From Romboutsia lituseburensis (lineage in GTDB: Bacteria; Bacillota; Clostridia; Peptostreptococcales; Peptostreptococcaceae): 64,000 nt of DNA. The stretch is from the NCBI RefSeq assembly GCF_024723825.1, contig NZ_JANQBQ010000001.1, forward strand, positions 2,728,001 to 2,792,000, given 5' to 3'. Below are positions 59,967 to 64,000 of the stretch, one piece after another (within the stretch, counting starts at the first letter, position 1; each line of letters begins with the position of its first letter). The position numbers were made by a program, and so were the translations under genes. The notes beneath the pieces were generated by a model. That model made no database searches. It saw only the letters and a program-made list of their open reading frames with translations, and was not told where the DNA came from.

Positions 59967-60061
59967 TAAAGACTCTTTAGAGATATTTATAAAGAGTACC
60001 TAAAGACCCCTAAACCCGAGTATTTACAATAATTAAAGATACTAAAGACACTAAAGAGGGT
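59967..60061 (-). repeat. Right arm-site array, inverted copies of the left motif
   Basis: TAAAGATACT-like units at 59967 (TAAAGACTCT), 59990 (TAAAGAGTAC), 60001 (TAAAGACCCC), 60034 (TAAAGATACT), 60043 (TAAAGACACT) and 60052 (TAAAGAGGGT). They are the reverse complement of the AGTATCTTTA units at 51763-51867. The rest of 59816-60287 is AT-rich with no ORF. Confidence 0.65.
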
Positions 60062-60287
60062 AAAAAGTTGTGTAAAAAAACAATTAATTATTAAAAAAAA
60101 ATTATATCATTATAAAATATAAATCTCATCCTCATGTATTTAATAAAAAATAATAGCACACATTAAACACACAATAAACACACAATAAAATAATAAATAT
60201 TAATATAATATAAAATTATAGAAGCTTAAAATATAGGTATATACTGGTTTATAAACTTATATAAAATTATGTAATATATATAGAATA

Positions 60288-60323
60288 GATTCCCCTCGTC
60301 TCCACCATTGAAATCCACGAAAA
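60288..60323 (+). repeat. attR of element 1, first copy of the 27-bp repeat
   Basis: 60288-60307 copies the ssrA end. 60297-60323 (CGTCTCCACCATTGAAATCC and seven more bases, ACGAAAA) is repeated exactly at 62211-62237. It is therefore both the right end of element 1 and the left end of element 2. Confidence 0.88.
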
Positions 60324-60357
60324 AGATATTGACATAAATTTATGTTAATATCTTTTT
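60321..60357 (+). terminator. Hairpin directly after the second att copy
   Basis: AAAAGATATT...ACATAA / TTATGT...AATATCTTTTTT. Probably served ssrA before element 1 inserted. Confidence 0.75.
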
Positions 60358-60411
60358 TATTTTATAAACTATTGAATACGTATTTTAATAAAATAAATTA
60401 GAGGAGTAAGT

Positions 60412-61716
60412 ATGAAAAAAATATACCTAATAATAATAACGATATTAGTATTATTTCAGATATCTGGTTGCACAGATACAAGTATACCAGAAGCGATAGA
60501 GGGATATATAAACGATATAGAGGTGGTTAATCAAACTGTAAAAGAAAAACATCCAAACCCATTTACATTTGTCAGTCAAGAAGAATGGGATAAAAATATC
60601 AAAGAGCTAAAAGAAAATGCCAATAGAATGAGCAAAGAAGAAATAAATCTAAAATTAAAAGACATAGTTGCAGATATAACAGATGCACATACCAATTACT
60701 ATTTTCAATTATCGAAGAAAGATAAAATTTATCCACTATATATGAAATGGTTTGAAGAAGACCTGAGAATATTGGGAACATTTAAAGAAGATGAGGATAT
60801 ATTAGGATATAAAATTTTAGGTATTAACGGAACTGAAATATATAAAGTTATTGAATTACTTTCTAGTTTATATGGATACGACAATGATGTAAGTAAAAAG
60901 CTATTTTCCGCTTCATATCTAATTGTACATACTTATTTAGATTATATAGGGGTAGCAGAGGGGAATACAATTACATTAAATCTAGAAGATAATAATGGAA
61001 ATAAAATAAATAAGAAAATAAAGTCAATCTCATCACAAGGCGAATATCTAGATAAAGAACGTATATATTACCCTGATAAATTTAAAAATAGAAATATACC
61101 TATATCAGAGCAGAAACCTGAAGGATCTAGAGAGGGTTATTGGTATAAATTTGTAGAAAAAGATAATTTATTATTTATTTCATACAAAGCATGTATAGAT
61201 GAGGACTTTACTGGATTTAAAAATGAAGTGATAAAAATTTTAAAAGATAATTACGAAAATATTGATAGCATTGTATTTGACTTGAGAGATAATGGAGGAG
61301 GAAATTCAGTATATCTACAAAGTTTGATAGATACAATTAAGATTGTTGATAGAGAAGATAAAATGAAAGTATATACATTTATTAATAATGGAACATTTTC
61401 ATCTGGTGCTTTAGGAACTATAAACTTAGCTGATAGGTTAGATTCTACAACAATAGGAAGTAATACAGGTGTAATTAAATATAGTTATGGCGATATTAAG
61501 GAAATAGAACTACCAAATCTAGATGCATACTTAGGATATTCACACAAAACTTTTAATTATGAAACATTAGTCATTAAAGAAGATACATTGAAGTTATTCA
61601 AGGAGACTGAAGATTTAAAAAGTACTTTAGGACCTAATGTGTATATTGAAGAAACTTTTGAGGATTATGAAAATGGAATAGATGAATGCTATGAGTATGT
61701 AATAAATCAACAATAA
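60412..61716 (+). CDS. S41-family peptidase lipoprotein
   Basis: 434 residues with signal peptide and lipobox ISGC (Cys 20), so exported and lipid-anchored. An N-terminal helical part has IVADITDAHTNYYF, as in S41 peptidases. The catalytic domain has SIVFDLRDNGGGNSVYLQ and the serine region NNGTFSSGALGTINLADRL. The usual Lys partner is not obvious. Ribosome site GAGGAGTAAGT. Members cleave or bind C-terminal peptide ends outside the cell. Cargo of element 2; possible surface modification. Confidence 0.82.
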   Translation: MKKIYLIIITILVLFQISGCTDTSIPEAIEGYINDIEVVNQTVKEKHPNPFTFVSQEEWDKNIKELKENANRMSKEEINLKLKDIVADITDAHTNYYFQLSKKDKIYPLYMKWFEEDLRILGTFKEDEDILGYKILGINGTEIYKVIELLSSLYGYDNDVSKKLFSASYLIVHTYLDYIGVAEGNTITLNLEDNNGNKINKKIKSISSQGEYLDKERIYYPDKFKNRNIPISEQKPEGSREGYWYKFVEKDNLLFISYKACIDEDFTGFKNEVIKILKDNYENIDSIVFDLRDNGGGNSVYLQSLIDTIKIVDREDKMKVYTFINNGTFSSGALGTINLADRLDSTTIGSNTGVIKYSYGDIKEIELPNLDAYLGYSHKTFNYETLVIKEDTLKLFKETEDLKSTLGPNVYIEETFEDYENGIDECYEYVINQQ

Positions 61717-61805
61717 TTAAGTTATCTATATTAAAAAATATGTCTTAATACGATAGTTAAATTAAATAACTATGCTTAATAAAAACAGTTTAAATAAATA
61801 GTAAA

Positions 61806-61816
61806 TGTGTTATAAT
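61806..61816 (+). promoter_or_regulatory. Putative antitoxin RNA promoter
   Basis: TGT-TATAAT extended -10 (TATAAT 61811-61816), weak -35 region TTTAAA about 16 bp upstream. It faces the toxin promoter. Confidence 0.55.
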
Positions 61817-61821
61817 AATAT

Positions 61822-61960
61822 TATTAAAAAGAAAAAAGGACTACAATCTATTGGGAAGTAGAGTGTATGTTCCATAAAAGTAAATTTTATTTGCGGAACT
61901 TGATTTTTATATCAAGCTCGAAGACACTCTTACTTTTGGTCGGGCAAGAGTGTCTTTTTA
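61822..61960 (+). ncRNA. Candidate antisense antitoxin RNA of a type I system
   Basis: Starts after the TATAAT at 61811 and ends at a strong terminator: AAGACACTCTT (61921-61931), 14-nt loop, AAGAGTGTCTT (61946-61956) plus T-run. About 140 nt. It runs convergent to the toxin gene and covers its last 24 codons and its 3' end, so it can pair with the toxin mRNA. Confidence 0.65.
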
Positions 61961-62045
61961 ATTTATCAGATATGTAACTAGCAACTATACTTGAAGGTAT
62001 ACCTACTAGAAAACTAATAATTATATTAAAAAGAAAATTGTCCAT
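61887..62045 (-). CDS. Type I toxin-like small membrane protein
   Basis: 52 residues: MDNFLFNIIISFLVGIPSSI start, one hydrophobic helix (4-25), then a K/R-rich charged tail ending KIKFRK. Ribosome site AAGGAGGTGG. The MDNFL- start, size, charge pattern and the opposing RNA match the type I toxins known from C. difficile (from memory). They depolarise the membrane when overproduced. The TACTTCC / GGAAGTA pairing around the ribosome site could hide it in the mRNA. Confidence 0.75.
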   Translation of the reverse strand: MDNFLFNIIISFLVGIPSSIVASYISDKLKRHSCPTKSKSVFELDIKIKFRK

Positions 62046-62105
62046 ACTTCCACCTCCTTCCTATTTGGAAGTAGGTTAAAGCCCTAGTATGTGAACAACA
62101 CTCTG

Positions 62106-62135
62106 ATAGATTGTAGTCTATTTGAGATTATAACA
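62106..62135 (-). promoter_or_regulatory. Putative toxin promoter and shared leader motif
   Basis: On the minus strand TGT-TATAAT (TATAAT 62127-62132) and then the leader GACTACAATCTAT (62106-62118). The same 13 bases, in the opposite orientation, begin the antitoxin transcript (61839-61851). Confidence 0.6.
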
Positions 62136-62210
62136 TAATGTTAAGTATAAATATACATTGAAATTATAAAAATAATTAAATAGATAATCGTGGGTATTAT
62201 TCTTGTGAAT

Positions 62211-62237
62211 CGTCTCCACCATTGAAATCCACGAAAA
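62211..62237 (+). repeat. Second copy of the 27-bp repeat (right end of element 2)
   Basis: Identical to 60297-60323. It keeps only CGTCTCCACCA of the tmRNA end; the T-arm part (TCCCCT) is replaced by other bases, so this end is older or eroded. Confidence 0.88.
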
Positions 62238-62275
62238 CCATATTGATTAAAATCAGTATAGTTTTTTATTTTTAA
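62234..62275 (+). terminator. Hairpin directly after the third att copy
   Basis: ATATTGATT / AATCAGTAT with outer A/T pairs and a GTTTTTTATTTTT tail. Confidence 0.65.
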
Positions 62276-62297
62276 ATTTAGCTAGAATAAATAAACT

Positions 62298-62338
62298 AAA
62301 AGGCTAATCTTACTCCTTAGTAAGATTAGTCTTTTTAT
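62298..62338 (+). terminator. Strong terminator, possibly the original one of ssrA
   Basis: AAAGGCTAATCTTAC / GTAAGATTAGTCTTTTT, the strongest of the hairpins after the att copies. Between it and the IS607 gene no ORF is seen. Confidence 0.8.
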
Positions 62339-62481
62339 TGTAAGTTTAACGTTATGGTTTTAAAACTACATATAAAGTAAAGTATATACATAATAAAAAA
62401 GGAGTTATATTTAGTTAATTAAAATATATGCAAATATAATCAATTATAGTACAATGTAATCATAGAGAGGTTGTGATTGCA

Positions 62482-63108
62482 TTGAGTAAACATTATAAAC
62501 CAAAGGAGTTTGCAGAATTATTAAATGTATCTGTTATAACTCTACAACGTTGGGATAACGATAATAAATTAAAAGCATTTAGAAGTCCTACAAATAGAAG
62601 ATACTATACTTATGAACAATATCTCGAATATAAGGGTATTCACAAAGAAGAAAGTGATAGAAAAACCGTTATTTACACAAGAGTTTCAACTTCTAATCAA
62701 AAAGATTATTTAAAAAATCAAGTGGAATTTCTTAGACAATATGCTAATGCAAAAGGCATAATAGTGGATGAAGTTATTGAGGACTTTGGAAGTGGATTAA
62801 ACTATAATCGAAAAAAATGGAATAAGCTAATTGATAGTTGTATGACTAATGAAGTAAATACAATTATAGTAACTCATAAAGATAGGTTTATTCGATTTGG
62901 TTATGAATGGTTTGAAAGATTTTTAGCTAAGTTTAATGTAAATATTATAGTAGTTAATAATGAAAGCCTTTCACCACAAGAAGAATTAGTTCAAGATATA
63001 ATTTCAATACTTCATATATTTAGTTGTCGCATATATGGTTTAAGAAAGTACAAAAAGAAGATTAGAGAGGATGAAGAAGTTGAAAAGAGCATACAAGATA
63101 GAGATTAA
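62482..63108 (+). CDS. tnpA: IS607 transposase TnpA (serine recombinase)
   Basis: About 208 residues from TTG 62482 (GAGAGG 11 bases upstream); the GTG at 62473 is too close to that site. N-terminal MerR-like HTH (YKPKEFAELLNVSVITLQRWDNDNKLKAFRSPTNRRYYT), then the resolvase domain with the active Ser near 69 in VIYTRVSTSNQKDYL, and DFGSGLNYNRK, HKDRFIRFGYEWFE. Intact by appearance. Performs insertion and excision through a circular form. Confidence 0.93.
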   Translation: MSKHYKPKEFAELLNVSVITLQRWDNDNKLKAFRSPTNRRYYTYEQYLEYKGIHKEESDRKTVIYTRVSTSNQKDYLKNQVEFLRQYANAKGIIVDEVIEDFGSGLNYNRKKWNKLIDSCMTNEVNTIIVTHKDRFIRFGYEWFERFLAKFNVNIIVVNNESLSPQEELVQDIISILHIFSCRIYGLRKYKKKIREDEEVEKSIQDRD

Positions 63109-64000
63109 TCCTACACAAGAACAAAAATCTAAAATACATCAAACTATTGGTGTGTCGAGATTTATATATAACTTTTATATAGCTCATAACAAGGAAGTTT
63201 ATGAGAAGGAAGGTAAGTTTATTAGTGGTATAGATTTTTCTAAGTGGTTAAACAATGAATATATCCCTAACAATCAAGACATGAAATGGATTAAAGAAGT
63301 ATCCTCTAAGGCTACTAAACAAGCTATTATGAATGGAGATAAAACATTTAAAGACTTTTTCAAGAAAACCAAAGGCTTTCCTAAGTTTAAGAAAAAGAAA
63401 AATCAAGATGTAAAGGCTTATTTTCCTAAGAACAACAAAACTGATTGGACAATTGAAAGACATAGAGTTAAAGTGCCTACTCTTGGCTGGATAAGGCTTA
63501 AAGAGTTTGGATATATATCAACTAATTCGGTAGTTAAAAGTGGCACAGTAAGTCAAAAATCTGATAGATACTATTTGTCTATATTAGTTGAAGAAATTGA
63601 GACAGAAGTTACTAAACCTATAAATGAAGGTATAGGTATTGACGTTGGATTAAAAGATTTTGCTATATTAAGCACTGGAGATGTATATAAAAACATAAAT
63701 AAAACTTCTATTGTAAAAAAAGTAGAAAAGAAATTAAAAAGAGAACAAAGAAAACTTTCAAGGAAATATGAGAGTTTAAAAATAAGAAAAAAAAATATAA
63801 AAGAAGGGATAGCTACTCGTCAAAATATCCAAAAGCAAGTAGTTAAAGTACAGAAACTTCATCAAAGATTAGCTAATATAAGAACTGATTATATTAATAA
63901 AACTATAAATGAGATAGTGAAAAACAAACCATCGTATATAGTTATAGAAGATTTAGCAGTTTCTAATTTGATGAAGAATAAGCATTTATCTAAAGCTATT
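63071..64000 (+). CDS. tnpB: TnpB RNA-guided nuclease, N-terminal 310 residues (cut by window end)
   Basis: The frame is open from ATG 63071 (or TTG 63080) to the end of the window. It overlaps tnpA by 38 bp, as usual. KRAYKIEINPTQEQ start, N-terminal wedge/REC-like part, then the RuvC domain: Asp 191 in IGIDVGLKDFA and Glu 293 in VIEDLAVSN. The zinc finger and third acidic residue are not reached. TnpB cuts DNA using an RNA from the element's right end, helping to keep the IS at its site. Numbering from ATG. Confidence 0.93.
   Translation, partial: MKKLKRAYKIEINPTQEQKSKIHQTIGVSRFIYNFYIAHNKEVYEKEGKFISGIDFSKWLNNEYIPNNQDMKWIKEVSSKATKQAIMNGDKTFKDFFKKTKGFPKFKKKKNQDVKAYFPKNNKTDWTIERHRVKVPTLGWIRLKEFGYISTNSVVKSGTVSQKSDRYYLSILVEEIETEVTKPINEGIGIDVGLKDFAILSTGDVYKNINKTSIVKKVEKKLKREQRKLSRKYESLKIRKKNIKEGIATRQNIQKQVVKVQKLHQRLANIRTDYINKTINEIVKNKPSYIVIEDLAVSNLMKNKHLSKAI

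Larger units (their letters stand above)
51537..60307. mobile_element. Element 1: PICI/satellite-like integrated island at ssrA
   Basis: 8.8 kb between two copies of the ssrA end. Order: unknown gene, integrase, XRE repressor (all leftward); then small XRE, AlpA-like, primase-helicase and two small genes (rightward); then lipoprotein, a 28-residue ORF and GIY-YIG nuclease (leftward). The int-repressor/divergent-alpA-pri/rep layout is that of Gram-positive phage-inducible chromosomal islands. No terminase small subunit, capsid or relaxase is seen, so it could also be another kind of satellite or an integrated plasmid. Arm-type repeats lie just inside both ends. Confidence 0.8.
60308..62221. 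mobile_element. Element 2: integrase-less ssrA cassette with S41 peptidase and toxin-antitoxin
   Basis: 1.9 kb between the two 27-bp repeats. Only an S41-peptidase lipoprotein and a type I toxin-antitoxin locus are present. With att-like ends but no recombinase, it fits the idea of a cis-mobilisable element or the remnant of an earlier ssrA island, now in tandem with element 1. Confidence 0.65.
62400..64000 (+). mobile_element. IS607-family insertion element (right end outside the window)
   Basis: Overlapping tnpA (serine recombinase) and tnpB genes define the family. IS607 elements have no terminal inverted repeats, so the left end cannot be placed; it lies somewhere between 62340 and 62460. 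The right end, with the reRNA region, is past 64000. Confidence 0.85.

Noticed and set aside
60288-60307. A tRNA gene at the second att copy
   Set aside because: Only the T-arm half and acceptor end of tmRNA are present; no D or anticodon arm upstream.
51537-60307. Full prophage
   Set aside because: No terminase, portal, capsid, tail, holin or lysin gene is present in the interval.

Overview
The window is AT-rich DNA with Firmicutes features: strong AGGAGG ribosome sites, many ATA and AGA codons, spore genes, a T-box and hexa-gene glycolysis order. Two alpha/beta spore proteins, a PdaB-type deacetylase, an [FeFe]-hydrogenase, rubrerythrin/PerR and a sigma-54 cysteine-desulfidase locus point to an anaerobic spore-forming Clostridia. 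The closest fit from memory is the Peptostreptococcaceae (Clostridioides/Paraclostridium/Romboutsia relatives). Species is not assigned.

Positions 1-51,036 are ordinary chromosome. In order: the end of phoU; glutamate dehydrogenase; an aromatic-acid-exporter-like protein; a monomeric [FeFe]-hydrogenase; T-box-controlled valS; folC; a sporulation block (SASP, pdaB); a two-OB-fold SSB; a sigma-54 activator and cysteine desulfidase pair (cdsR/cdsB-like) with a textbook -24/-12 promoter; hpt; the acetyl-branch lysine/DAP operon asd-dapA-dapB-dapH (minus strand) with a divergent M20 deacetylase; a second SASP; hslO; rpoN itself; the cggR-gapA-pgk-tpiA-gpmI-eno glycolytic cluster; a glycerate module (CdaR-type regulator, glycerate kinase, GntP permease) running into pyk; secG; perR-rbr; and rnr-smpB-ssrA.

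The 3' end of ssrA (tmRNA, 51,188-51,536) is the attachment site for accreted mobile DNA. Element 1 (51,537-60,307, about 8.8 kb) has the layout of a Gram-positive phage-inducible chromosomal island or similar satellite. A leftward integrase and XRE repressor face a rightward small XRE protein, an AlpA/Xis-like protein and a primase-polymerase/helicase. Cargo follows: a lipoprotein and a GIY-YIG nuclease with a C-terminal membrane anchor. No capsid, terminase or conjugation gene is visible. Between the cargo genes lies an unusual array of about 18 AAGG/AAGA blocks at 10-11 bp spacing, a candidate replication origin. Arrays of a 10-bp motif sit inside both ends in opposite orientation and look like integrase arm sites.

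Element 2 (60,308-62,221, 1.9 kb) has no recombinase. It carries an S41-peptidase lipoprotein and a probable type I toxin-antitoxin module, and lies between two copies of a 27-bp repeat derived from the ssrA 3' end. It looks like a cis-mobilisable cassette. After it an IS607-family element (TnpA serine recombinase plus TnpB) runs off the window end.

The best candidates for something new are the helically phased array, the integrase-less ssrA cassette with its toxin-antitoxin module (toxin and antitoxin transcripts appear to start with the same leader), and the membrane-anchored GIY-YIG gene paired with a 28-codon hydrophobic ORF behind an almost identical ribosome site.
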